Part shown: in pieces, positions 11,160 to 20,334 of the stretch
How the letters are laid out: the number at the start of each line of letters is the position of its first letter
Position numbering within the stretch: position 1 is the stretch's first letter
Assembly (NCBI GenBank): GCA_036924085.1
Contig: JAVGWX010000004.1
Location: 75,333,590-75,397,589 of the forward strand
Direction: 5' to 3'
Length of the DNA: 64,000 nucleotides
DNA from: Ariolimax columbianus
Lineage: Eukaryota > Mollusca > Gastropoda > Stylommatophora > Arionidae
Notes under the pieces: model-generated
Seen by the model: only the letters and a program-made list of their open reading frames with translations
Database searches by the model: none
Told to the model about the DNA's origin: nothing
Position numbers and translations under genes: made by a program

Positions 11160-11410
11160 AGGCACAAAATATGGACCAGGACGTCGCGTCAACACACTGA
11201 CCAAGACCACAATTTCTCTTCCATGTAGCGTTCCCTGGAAACTTTCACGGCAGCCTGGCTGACGAGATGTGGATCGATGTGATCCCCGTAGTAGTGAGCG
11301 GAGATGAATCCGAGCATAGCACAACCGCCTTTAGGATAGCGGTCCACCTTCATCAGCATGATCAGGATGTGAGGAAAGCAACTACAACCCGCCACTTAAC
11401 GTCCTTTTCA
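11160..11410 (-). mobile_element. Dispersed short element family G, unexpanded copy
   Basis: The reverse complement reads aaaggacgttaagtggcggg ... gctgatgaaggtggac ... cacatctcgtcagccaggct ... and ends in ttggtcagtgtgttgacgcg. The same order of blocks occurs at 18280-18540 (+) and, partly, at 50640-50800 (+). The final segment, which is single here, is the seed of the 37-bp arrays at those two other loci. It has no coding capacity and no tRNA head I can see. The family is unclassified. Confidence 0.7.
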
Positions 11411-11479
11411 GGGCGCACAAAAGAGTAAACAAACTCGTTGGGGGCATTAAATAACAACAAACAACAACAACTATATCAC

Positions 11480-11830
11480 ACATTAATGATGACGAGGCTA
11501 ACGTCTGGTCAGGCAAAACACACTGATCAAACAATGTTAGCCAGGGTCAGGAAAAATATACTGGCCAGACCCTCACCTGACCTCATCGTTGGTCTTCCTG
11601 AAAACGGGCTGTTGTCGAGGACAACAGACTGGCTAACAAGGTGAGGTTCAATTTAATTCCCGGAGTATTTAGTGACACGCAGATGAAGCTATGCTTTGCC
11701 CAATCAGCTGGAGGACACCGGTCCACTTCATCAGCACGCTCGCGATGTCAGGAAAGCTACTACATTCTGCCACAAATTCCGTCCTTTTCAGGGTTATCAA
11801 CCCATTGTGAGCATTATCAACCAGCCATAT
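11480..11830 (-). mobile_element. Family G, second copy with about 1.5 seed units
   Basis: The reverse complement contains cagcccgttttcaggaagac, then gatgaggtcaggtgagggtc, then two diverged seed units (ggccagtatatttttcctga and gatcagtgtgttttgcctga), ending near agacgttagcctcgtcat. This closely matches the 18.3-kb copy, which has about nine units at the same place. The other end (11680-11800) carries the cgtccttttcaggg block. Confidence 0.65.
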
Positions 11831-11984
11831 AACACATTTTGGGGAAGGCAGGTAACACGTAAATAAAGATATTTAATAAGTGAGCGATGCATATGGATGC
11901 GATTGGGGGCTTTTATAACTTTGTGAGCATATAATTTACTTGTGATTAACTTGCGCCAAAGCCGACAAATCACTATGTGACGTT

Positions 11985-12208
11985 TTAGAACAGGATGCCA
12001 GAACCCTGAGCATATTCTACAGGAATGCCCAATCTATAGGAAAATGAGATGCCACACTTGGCCAGAGAGTGCAGAGTTGAGACAAAAGCTGTGGAGCAGC
12101 CACTCCGACCTGGTGAAGACTACAGACTTCATCATGGCGTCTGGCCTGCAGATAAAGCATGACCAAAAGATCCTGAACGCAAAGAAGAAGAAAGAGGAAA
12201 TTCCTTGA
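11985..12208 (+). mobile_element. LINE 3' end: RNase H-type LINE C-terminus
   Basis: One frame reads GCQNPEHILQECPIYRKMRC, then HTWPESAELRQKLWSS and DLVKTTDFIMASGL, stopping at about 12206. This is the C-terminal EH.LQ.CP.Y...WP....L..KL motif of I/Nimb-like LINEs. The frame ends in lysine codons (aagaagaagaaagagg), which form the AAG-type 3' tail. The first CPCG cysteines are lost. The copy is 5'-truncated and lies in the dispanin intron. Confidence 0.8.
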
Positions 12209-12229
12209 ATCGACATTTGGGCTGACGAG

Positions 12230-12297
12230 AGGACTTACTTCTCGCGTCTTTGGCTTGGCCCACGTTTTGGCTCTGGTAGTACAGGGTTAGAAGGAAG
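12230..12297 (+). mobile_element. Family H fragment
   Basis: cttctcgcgtctttggcttg, then cccacgttttggctctggta, matches the segment at about 19440-19500 and 61810-61880 in family H. Confidence 0.5.
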
Positions 12298-12329
12298 ATG
12301 CTTTTGATTAATTGCTCATCCGATTGTCA

Positions 12330-12852
12330 ACCGATATTTCAGTTTCTTGCTAACCACAATTTGAACTGTTCTTAGCGACACAGTGAATTCCTTTTTTTAG
12401 CAAACGTAAGTTCCCTCGACGGTCCACCCGAATTGCTGCATCAATTTTGGCGATGGCAGCTTCTGACGCAACAATTTGCACTTGACCTGGTCTCGGAAGA
12501 TCTTTCGTTAACTCACGTCCTTCTTTAAACATCGTTGTCCTGTTCTTCACTGTTGTCTTCGACACACTTTTGCCACCATACACTGCCTGCATTCTGCGAT
12601 GAATGTCAACTAGTCGATATTCTTCAGCTGTCAGAAACCGAATCATTTCTCGCCTATCAACTCTGGACGGATTCCGTATCACACACGCTATATTTTCAAC
12701 GATCTGCTGAGGAAACTATGAGTGGGAGGATAATGAAATTTTGCAAACTTGACGTTTGGTATGTGCTGTTTACATCAGAAGTGACGTCATCATGCGCACC
12801 GTGCGCATGTTCACTTAGTGCAGTTATGTCCGGTTTCATTTGAATACGCCTC
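12330..12852 (-). mobile_element. Mariner-like transposon, 3'-truncated
   Basis: The minus strand begins with a terminal inverted repeat (cgtattcaaatgaaaccgga) near 12850, then encodes VIRNPSRVDRREMIRFLTAE and ..RRMQAVYGGKSVSKTTVKNR, then a PRPGQ linker and a second HTH-like segment; a SLRTVQIVVSKKLKYR block follows after a frameshift. This is the paired helix-turn-helix DNA-binding N-terminus of mariner-family transposases, with the DD(E/D) catalytic part missing. A relative forms the palindrome at 54846-55532. Confidence 0.8.
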
Positions 12853-13389
12853 GAATTACGGGATTCTCACCGATGCTACGGAGTTCGTGCATTGGGCTGA
12901 GATTCTCCAAAAAATATGGAGAGGAACAGAGCACTTATGGGTTAAATCGTGTGCAATGACGTTGATTCTACTAATAAAACTAAACTAAAAACTAAACTAA
13001 ACTTATGGAAATCACATGAAATTAATTATAACACAATAATAACAGTATTAAATTACTATGATAAAATCCTCTAACACACGGAGAGCAACAAAAGCAACTA
13101 TGATATAGTATAGATTGTCATAAATGTAGGACACATATTGAGACACCATATTCTAACAATACATGACAGTTTCTATTCTGGAAACCACAAGACAAAAGAA
13201 GAAGAGGCTGACTATGATGGTGGTGATTAAGGTGATTTTTTTTCTTTTTGCGTCAGCATTATTTATCTATTCCCCAAGGCTGTGTGCGTTGCACTGTGGT
13301 TTTTATTTTGCGCCTGTCAGCCGAGTGCATCCGACTTCAGCATGCATTTTATGTAAGGGTCTGCTTCCTCCTGTATTTTCTAAGGCTTT
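12853..13389. other. Intron DNA, unassigned
   Basis: AT-rich; a small ctaaactaaaa repeat lies at 12972-13005. No gene is recognised. Confidence 0.4.
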
Positions 13390-13482
13390 GCTTCCCAGGG
13401 TAACGGCCGGTGCTGTGATGGGGATCGAACCCAGCACCTTGTTGTGAGCCGTGTCACTTAACAACTAGCCCATGCTGTCCCC
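13390..13482 (-). mobile_element. tRNA-derived SINE head
   Basis: The reverse complement starts ggggacagcatgggctagtt and contains gggttcgatccccatcacag. These fit Pol III A- and B-box patterns at tRNA-like spacing. The acceptor stem does not pair well, so it is a SINE-type remnant and not a functional tRNA. Confidence 0.6.
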
Positions 13483-14985
13483 GATTATGGTGACGAAGGT
13501 GAAAATTATGGTGATAATGATGTAGGTAATGATGATGGTGGGGATGGTGATGGTGATGATGGGGGGGGGGAGCTGTGTGTGATGGTGATGGGGGTGGGGG
13601 TGATGGTGATGGTGGTGATGGGGGGGGTGTGATGGTGACGGGTGTGATGGTGGGGGGGTGATGGTGATGGTGATGGTGATGGTAGCGGGGTGTGATGGTG
13701 GTGGGGGTGGGGGTGATGGTGGTAGGGGGTGTGGTGGGGGTGATGGTGATGGTGGTGATGGGGGGGGGTGTGACGGTGGGGGGTGTGATGGTGGGGGGGT
13801 GATGGTGATGGTGATGGTAGCGGTGTGTGGTGGGGGTGGGGTGGATGGTGATGGTGGTAATGGTGGTGATACTAGTGATGGTGGTGGGGGTGATAGTGAT
13901 GGTGGTGATGGTAGTAGTTATGGGTATATAAGTGAATATTGTCGTAATAATGATAGTGGTAATGGTGGTGAGGTGATGATGGTGGTGTGATAGTGGTGAT
14001 GGTGGTGATGGTGGTGGTAAGGATGATGGTAGTGATGATGATGATGATGAAGATGGCTGTGAGGATGATGGTGATGATGATGATGGTGATGGTAGTGGTG
14101 GGGATGATGGTGATGATGGTGGTGGGAATGATGGTGGTGGTGGTTGTGAAAGGTAGTGATGATGATGGTCATGGTGGTGATGATGATGGGGATGGTAGTA
14201 ATGATGGTGGTGGGGGTGTTGATGATGGTGATGGTGGTGGTTGTGAAAGATGGTGATGGTGGTAATGGTGGTGATGCTAGTGATGGTGGTGATGATCGTG
14301 GTGGTGATGATGGTGGTGGTGGTGATGGTGGTGATGGTGGTGGTAAGTGTGATGGTTGTGAAAGGTGGTGATGGTGGTAATGGTAGTGATGAGGATGGTG
14401 GTGATGATGATGGTGATGATGATGATGGTGATAGTAGTGGTGGTAATGGTCATGGTTGTGGTGGGGATGATGGTGGTGGTGGTGATGATGGTGTTGGTGG
14501 TGATGGGGGGGGGGGTTGATGATGATGGGGATGGTGATAATGATGGGGGTAATGATGATGGTTATGGTGGTGATGATGGGGGTGGTGGTGGTGGTTGTGA
14601 AAGGTGGTGATGGTGGTAATGGTGGTGATGCTAGTGATGGTGGTGATGATGGTGGTGATGATGAGGGTGGTGGTGGTGGTAGTGGTGGTTGTGAAAGGTG
14701 GTGATGGTGGTAATGATGGTGATGCTAGTGATGGTTTTGATGGTGGTGATGCTAGTGATGGTGGTGATGAGGGTGATGATGGTAATGCTAGTGATGATGA
14801 TGGTGATGATGTGATAAGGATGGGGGTAAGGATGATGGTGATGATCATGATGATGGGGGTGATGTGGTCGTGAGTGATGATGAAGGTGAAAATTGTTGTG
14901 ATGATGAGCGTGGTGATAATGATGATGTTGAAGAAGGTGAATATTTTGTTAATGATAATGATAATTAGGAGGATGATGATATTTC
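13483..14985. repeat. 1.5-kb GATGGT/GTGATG low-complexity array
   Basis: Long irregular array of gatggtggtgatgg-type trinucleotide-based units, with G runs up to 10. Repeating super-units contain ggttgtgaaaggtggtgatg at about 14140, 14230, 14355, 14600 and 14690. Open frames on both strands (Gly/Asp/Met/Val- or His-rich) are repeat artefacts. It ends about 40 bp before dispanin exon B. Confidence 0.95.
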
Positions 14986-15022
14986 TTGAAACCATTATTG
15001 AATTCATTCTCTTCCTGTCTAG

Positions 15023-15235
15023 AATACAACAGGAGGCCCTTACACCTACCCACAAGGCCAAGTTCCCACGCAGGGACAAGTTAGTTACAGCAACTATCCA
15101 TCCACCGTCATAATCAACCAGCCAATGCCGAATACATACGTCACATCAGCGGTCCGAGATTACATGGTCTTGGCGGTGATCTCCATTTTTTGTTTTTGGC
15201 CAATTGGAATCTTCGCCTTAATGAAATCAAATGAG
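15023..15235 (+). CDS. Dispanin exon B: linker and first membrane segment
   Basis: The exon has 71 codons, phase 0 at both ends. The acceptor is ttcctgtctag at 15022 and the donor is gtaagt at 15236. It begins NTTGGPYTYPQGQVPTQGQ and continues with a Ser/Tyr/Asn-rich linker to AVRDYMVLAVISIFCFWP, then IGIFALMKSNE. The last part is the first hydrophobic segment of the CD225 domain, with the conserved P-I-G-I-F-A core. Only one cysteine lies in it, so the double-cysteine palmitoylation site of IFITM proteins is absent. The exon is squeezed between a 1.5-kb GATGGT array and a 0.5-kb TTC/TTG array. Confidence 0.92.
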
Positions 15236-15257
15236 GTAAGTGTATATACTTATCTGT

Positions 15258-15545
15258 TCTTCTTCTCCTTCTCCTTCTTCTTCTTGTTCTTCTTGTTCTT
15301 GTTGTTGTTGGTTCTGTTGTTGTTGTTGTTGTTGTTGTTCTTCTTCTTCTTCTTCTTCTTCTTCTTCTTCTTCTTCTTCTTCTTCTTCTTGTTCTTCTTG
15401 TTTTGGTTGTTGTTGGTTTTGTTGTTGTTGTTGTTGTTCGTCTTCTCCTTCTCCTTCTTGTTCTTCTTGTTGTTGTTGTTGTTGTTGTTCGTCTTCTCCT
15501 TCTCCTTCTTCTTCTTGTTCTTCTTGTTCTTGTTGTTGTTGGTTC

Positions 15546-15588
<43 letters not shown>

Positions 15589-15717
15589 CTTGTTCTTCTT
15601 CTTCTTCTTCTTCTTTTTCGTCTTCTTTTTTTCTTTTTCTTTTTCTTCTTCTTCTTCTTCTTTTTTTTTTCTTCTTCTTCTTCTTCTTCTTCTTCTTCTT
15701 CTTCTTCTTCTTCTTCG
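15258..15717. repeat. (TTC)n/(TTG)n triplet array
   Basis: Alternating blocks of TTC, TTG and TTTTTC start about 20 bp after the exon B donor. The + strand is almost free of A over about 460 bp. Long open frames (Phe/Leu, Ser/Cys or Val-rich) in three + frames are artefacts. Confidence 0.95.
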
Positions 15718-15739
15718 TCTTCTATTCGCTGTTCTTGTT

Positions 15740-16093
15740 TTGCCTTTCAGCGTCAGGTTATGAGGAGACCTCTGGAACGAGCCTGACTGTGTGTCTCAGT
15801 GACATTCACCGCCTCAGATGTTTCAATAATCCACCTTTTTGTGTGGTCGGCTTGTGGCATTGAATCCGTTGTGTCTGAAAAGTATTGCTTGGGGTGCTGT
15901 GTGATGGTAGACTTGTTACGTGGGCAAATCATTGTAGTTGTTGCCTTTTCATGTATAGTACTGCTGTTGTTCCTGCCTGTTTCCTGATGTCTCCATGCTG
16001 ATCTTGTTTGTTCTTTCTTCGCAATGTAATTATCATTTATGTCCGTCAGTTTGTTGTTTTAGAACCTACTAATTACTGGCGATTTACTTTGTT
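15740..16093. other. Intron DNA, unassigned
   Basis: No gene or repeat recognised. Confidence 0.4.
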
Positions 16094-16101
16094 TGCTATA
16101 G

Positions 16102-16936
16102 CAGCGTTTCTCAACCGCTGGTCCGCAGAAATTTTCTGCCGGTCCACAAAATAATGATCTTTTGATGTCCTCTACTGTCCAACAATACAATGCAATCATT
16201 ATCCCAATTTTGGATGCCACTAGAGAATGAATTTACATCTCTCAGATAGTTATTAAATTGTTGGTCGTATTTTACAACTCTCAGTTAGATAGTTATTCAA
16301 TTGTTGGTCGTATTTTACATCTCTCAGTTAGATAGTTATTCAATTGTTGGTCGTATTTTACATCTCTTAGATAGTTATTCAATTGTTGGTCGTATTTTAC
16401 ATCTCTCAGTTAGATAGTTATTCAATTGTTGGTCGTATTTTACATCTCTCAGATAGTTATTTAATTGTTGGTCGTATTTTACATCTCTCAGTTAGATAGT
16501 TATTCAATTGTTGGTCGTATTTTACATCTCTCAGATAGTTATTAAATTGTTGGTCGTATTTTACATCTCTCAGTTAGATAGTTTTTCAATTGTTGGTCGT
16601 ATTCTACATCTCTCAGATAGTTATTCAATTGTTGGTCGTATTTTCGACTATGGAATTTAGATCTTTTCCCGCTCTGTAATTGATTAAAAGCAAGCAGAAC
16701 ATCCAAGAGGATGCTAATGCCGCGCTTCGTCTCTAAGAAGCATCGATGCAGCCAGGGTTAACAAATATTCTAGTAAAGAAACAGCAGCAGATGTTGCTCT
16801 AATTTTATTTGAAAGAAATATTGTTTTCACAAATGTTCATGCTGTTCAATTAATAAACATTTTTATTTCTGTCTAAGCCGTCCGCGAAAATTTTTTCCTA
16901 TTTTCACCGCAGGCGTAAACAGTTTGAGATTCACTG
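16102..16936. mobile_element. hAT-type non-autonomous element with decayed 8-bp TSD
   Basis: The left end reads cagcgtttctcaaccgctgg. The reverse complement of the right end reads cagtgaatctcaaactgttt. Both fit hAT termini (CAG.G..TCTCAA). The flanking octamers tgctatag (16094-16101) and ggctgtag (16937-16944) match at 6 of 8 positions, as an aged hAT target duplication would. There is no transposase. The interior holds a 43-bp tandem array. Confidence 0.65.
16235..16645. repeat. 37/43-bp minisatellite inside the hAT element, about 10 copies
   Basis: The unit contains tagttattcaattgttggt and cgtattttacatctctcag. Long units have an extra ttagat compared with short units. Confidence 0.9.
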
Positions 16937-16949
16937 GGCTGTAGAACTG

Positions 16950-17066
16950 TAGCAGAGTCCAGGTTTTCACTGGAGTTTTTCTATCTAGAATGTTACCACA
17001 TGCATCCATATCATTCACGACCACACACAGCAAATAACAAAGCACTCAGCACTAGCAGATTTATTA
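16950..17066. repeat. Dispersed repeat, copy 1 (pair with 34868-34962)
   Basis: gtagcagagtccaggttttc, then aatgttaccaca, atcc, a gaccacacac block and agcagat, appear in the same order at 34868. Unclassified mobile or satellite fragment. Confidence 0.6.
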
Positions 17067-17696
17067 CATCATATTCATAAACCACCTATTAAAGTGAGTG
17101 CAATGAGATTAAAACAACACAAGAAATACATCTTAACTAACTAGAATCGCCGAGGTTATAAGCTTAAGCTATAGAATATTGCTCCGAACTATCCCAATCT
17201 AGTTCTCCCCTCCCCTTGTCTGTACCCTTAACACACTCTACAAAAAAACTCGTCTTTACGATCGTATTCTGCGCATTCCCTCACACTCAGATCCCCTCAG
17301 GTGGATGATCTTGACATTATGCATTCAATCTATTCAAGGTATACTAACTTGTGATCACACACTCAATCGATCTGCATACACACACATTCTGGAACATACA
17401 TCATTCCCTCTGTGTCCTTCATACACCACACACACATCCTGATCTCTCCTAGGCGATCTGTACACTCGTGTAACTATTCAGGACATACATCGTTTACAAG
17501 GTGTCCTGCACATACAACACGCATTGAGATCTCTTCTAGTCACAGGGCGCCCAACACACGCCTTATAGAGCGACTGGCCAAGACTCAAAGGCGTATGCTG
17601 GTTGAACCACAATGTATTCCATTCTATCACACTAACATTCGTCAAACAGCCTATCAATCGCTCTTCTATAAAGTCGGCGAGCAAAACAGACTCCTA
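17067..17696. other. Intron DNA, unassigned
   Basis: No recognised gene. Open frames at 17412-17789 (+) and 17478-17684 (-) overlap and lack any family signature. Confidence 0.35.
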
Positions 17697-17699
17697 GCT

Positions 17700-17710
17700 A
17701 AATTCTCTCC

Positions 17711-17748
<38 letters not shown>

Positions 17749-17768
17749 TTCTCTCTCTCTCTCTCTCA
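17700..17768. repeat. (CT)n microsatellite
   Basis: Imperfect ctctctct tract. Confidence 0.9.
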
Positions 17769-18269
17769 ATGGCCAATCTCCCGAGTTAAACTTTGTCTAG
17801 TATTAAATGGTCTTATACAGTATCAGAGCTGTCCAATTGCCTCTGGGTGATGTCTGCTCCAGCCATCATCTAGTTTGGATCTACCACCATTTAGTTGTTA
17901 TTGGAACGAATCACTCTGAATTCATGTCCCTCAAAATGTCACTGCAAGCTCTGCTGGCCCCTGTCTGTCACTAACCCCACACTGCCCAAATCGGAACGCC
18001 AGTGGTCAGTTCCTAGCCCATACTTTAACTAGACACATTCTTTCCCCCAACCCCCCGTTTTCCTTTCCTTTGTTGACTTAGTATCGAGACGGTGAATTAC
18101 CTTGGCATAGTGTCGAGACGGAGAGTGACCTTGGCACACATTCAGGTTCCTTTGTTCTCAGAGTCGCTGACCACATCACCCCTGCACTAAACGCTCATGC
18201 TCCGGCTGGAACTGTTACAGAACTGCGTTTACCTTATTGTTTGCTAATGCCCACAATGTGAAGGTCACT
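17769..18269. other. Intron DNA, unassigned
   Basis: tcgagacgg..ga..t.accttggca occurs twice near 18085 and 18112 as a short 35-bp duplication. Nothing else is recognised. Confidence 0.4.
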
Positions 18270-18274
18270 TTTTG

Positions 18275-18504
18275 TGTGCCATGAAAAGGACGTTAAGTAG
18301 CGGGTTGTAGTAGCTTTCCTCACATCCCGATCGTGCTGATGAAGGCGGACTGGTGTCTTCCAGGTGGTTGTGCTATACATGGTTTCATCTGCGTGTCAGT
18401 TACTACTACAAGGATCACGTCGATCCCTCACCTGGTTAGCCAGGCTGCTATGAAAACAGCCCGTTTCCAGAAAGGACTACTGGGAAGCGGAGATGAGGGT
18501 CTTG
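18275..18504 (+). mobile_element. Dispersed element family G, expanded copy
   Basis: It reads gaaaaggacgttaagtagcg ... gctgatgaaggcggac ... caaggatcacgtcgatccct ... gttagccaggctgctatgaa ... gatgagggtcttggccagta. It is collinear with 11160-11410 and 11480-11830 in reverse. Its 3' segment passes without a break into the 37-bp array. Confidence 0.7.
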
Positions 18505-18830
18505 GCCAGTATGTTTTACCTGACCCCGACTAACTTGTCTAATCAGTATATTTTACCTGACCCCGACTAACTTGTCTAATCAGTATATTTTACCTGACCC
18601 CGACTAACTTGTCTAATCAGTATGTTTTACCTGACCCCGACTAACTTGTCTAATCAGTATATTTTACCTGACCCCGACTAACTTGTCTAATCAGTATGTT
18701 TTACCTAACCCCGACTAACTTGTCTAATCAGTATGTTTTACCTGACCCCGACTAACTTGTCTAATCAGTATGTTTTACCTGACCCCGACTAACTTGTCTA
18801 ATCAGTATATTTTGCCTAACCAGAAGTTAG
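18505..18830. repeat. 37-bp minisatellite seeded in family G, about 9 copies
   Basis: The unit is cagtatattttacctgaccc followed by cgactaacttgtctaat, 37 bp. Variants are a/g at tat[a/g]tttt and one taacc. The array ends with gcctaaccagaagttagtct, which is the unexpanded end seen in the 11.5-kb copy. Confidence 0.92.
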
Positions 18831-18889
18831 TCTTTCTCCCCGGTGTTTACTTTAAATTACATGTTAGTTACTTCAGCCGTCTTTTCACT

Positions 18890-19640
18890 TGTGCCGTTGA
18901 ACGGCGTATGGTCGTCTTTACTGCACCAAGTGGGTTCCATCGGTCATTGTGAGCCCGTGCATAATCACGATCATGTCCTCGATTAACCTGCCTCACGGCC
19001 GCCCTCTTACCCTGTAGTCAGATCTACAAGCGTTGTAAAACATCAGTGGAAGTTGGTCCTGTAGGCAGATCTACAAGCGTTGAAAGACATCAGTGGAAGT
19101 TGGTCCTGTAGGCAGATCTACAAGCGTTGAAAGACATCAGTGAAAGTTGGTCCTGTAGTCAGATCTACAAGCGTTGTAAAACATCAGTGGAAGTTGGTCC
19201 TGTAGGCAGATCTACAAGCGTTGAAAGACATCAGTGGAAGTTGGTCCTGTAGTCAGATCTACAAACGTTGTAAGACATCAGTGAAAGTTGGTAATGGTGC
19301 ATTTTCATGAGATGATCGAATCAGTGTAGAATTTGCCTAGAGATGTACTCAGCACAAGAAGTAACGACAACACCTCGAATGTCTTCTTTTCGCATCCTAT
19401 CTTTCCTGGTAACACAGATGGCTTTCTTCTAACACTCCTTCTCGCGTCGAAATTCTGCGCTCAAGCGCCTTGGACAGGGACCATGTTTGGCACTGGTATA
19501 AATATATTTTTTATCAGCTGTTGATTTGTTGCCAAGCTAATGCTCGGGTGCCTAAGTGGTGGTGACAGCTGATAAGTTCCAAAATATGCGTCTTACACTT
19601 AGTTTCAATTTCTCTGTCGAGCATATCAATTGCCGAAAAA
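18890..19640 (+). mobile_element. Dispersed element family H, with internal expansion
   Basis: Blocks in order: cgtctttactgcaccaagtg, gttccatcggtcattgtgag, a gccgccctctta segment, a cagatctacaagcg segment, then cctcgaatgtcttcttttcg, ggacagggaccatgtttggc and gccaagctaatgctcg. The same order occurs at 61505-62060 (+), 36330-36560 (+) and 63500-63775 (-). No long open frame and no tRNA head. The family is unclassified and about 0.6 kb long. Confidence 0.7.
19012..19293. repeat. 47-bp tandem repeat inside family H, 6 copies
   Basis: Unit cctgtagtcagatctacaag plus cgttg(t)aaaacatcagtgg and aagttggt. Copies start at about 19012, 19059, 19106, 19153, 19200 and 19247. The segment is single-copy in the family H members at 36340 and 61617. 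Confidence 0.9.
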
Positions 19641-19751
19641 AATACTTCCCAAATACTTTTTTTAATTACCCAGGTGTTCCTCAGATTTTCTATCGTCGTT
19701 TTGTATTTGGCACAGGCTGACGAAAGATTACATATTGTTTACATTCGTCTG

Positions 19752-20188
19752 CCGGCTCTCTCCCACGGGTGCTCTTCGCTGAGCGTCCTGGGTGGCCGGC
19801 GCGTTTACTTTGAAAAAATTAGAGTGTTCAAAGCAGGCTTCGGCTGCCTGAATAATGGTGCATGGAATAATGGAATAGGACCTCGGTTCTATTTTGTTGG
19901 TTTTTGGAACTGGAGGTAATGATTATCAGGGACAAATGGGGGCATTCGTATTGCGGCGTTAGTGGTGAAATTCTTGGATCGCCGCAAGACGAGCTACTGT
20001 GAAAGCATTTGTCAAGAATGTTTTCATTAATCAAGAACGAAAGACAGAGGCGCGAAGACGATCAGATACCGTTGTAGTTCAGACCATAAACGATGCAGAC
20101 TAGCGATCTGCAGGAGTTGCTTTGATGACTCTGCGGGCAGCTTCCAGGAAACCAAAGTGTTTGGGTGCCGAGGAAGTATGGTTGCAAA

Positions 20189-20237
<49 letters not shown>

Positions 20238-20300
20238 GCGGCTTAATTTGACTCAACACGGCCAACACTGAAATGACTGACATGCCGAGACCACTTTCCT
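19752..20300 (+). pseudogene. 18S rRNA pseudogene fragment (internal part)
   Basis: Long stretches match animal 18S rRNA: gtttactttgaaaaaattag, gtgttcaaagcaggcttcgg, aataatggaataggacctcg, gtgaaattcttggatcgccg, cataaacgatgc, gcaaagctgaaacttaaagg, caccaccaggagtggagcct and ttaatttgactcaacacgg. The aataatggtgcatggaataa text fits mollusc 18S as I recall it. Only about 550 bp of the roughly 1.8-kb gene is present (from late V4 onward). Several universally conserved positions are changed, including CpG sites now TG or CA (gcgatctgcaggagttgctt). Similarity fades after cacggccaacactg. It is an intronic insertion and not a functional rDNA unit. Confidence 0.93.
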
Positions 20301-20334
20301 TGGGTCTAACTAATATGGGCGCTGGATTGAGATA

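Noticed and set aside
13390..13482. Functional tRNA gene
   Set aside because: A/B boxes are present, but acceptor and anticodon arms do not pair properly, and SINE-like sequence surrounds it. The same applies at 24610, 57598 and 61290.
13658..15079. Gly/Asp-rich and His-rich ORFs
   Set aside because: Translation of the GATGGT array; every frame and strand is affected.
15125..15863. 212-codon frame beginning with real dispanin residues and continuing as poly-Phe/Leu
   Set aside because: The first part is exon B. After 15235 it reads through a good donor (gtaagt) into the TTC/TTG array. Splicing to 32215 restores a full CD225 domain.
19752..20300. Functional rDNA unit
   Set aside because: Only an internal part of 18S, with changes at invariant sites and no 5.8S/28S or spacer next to it.
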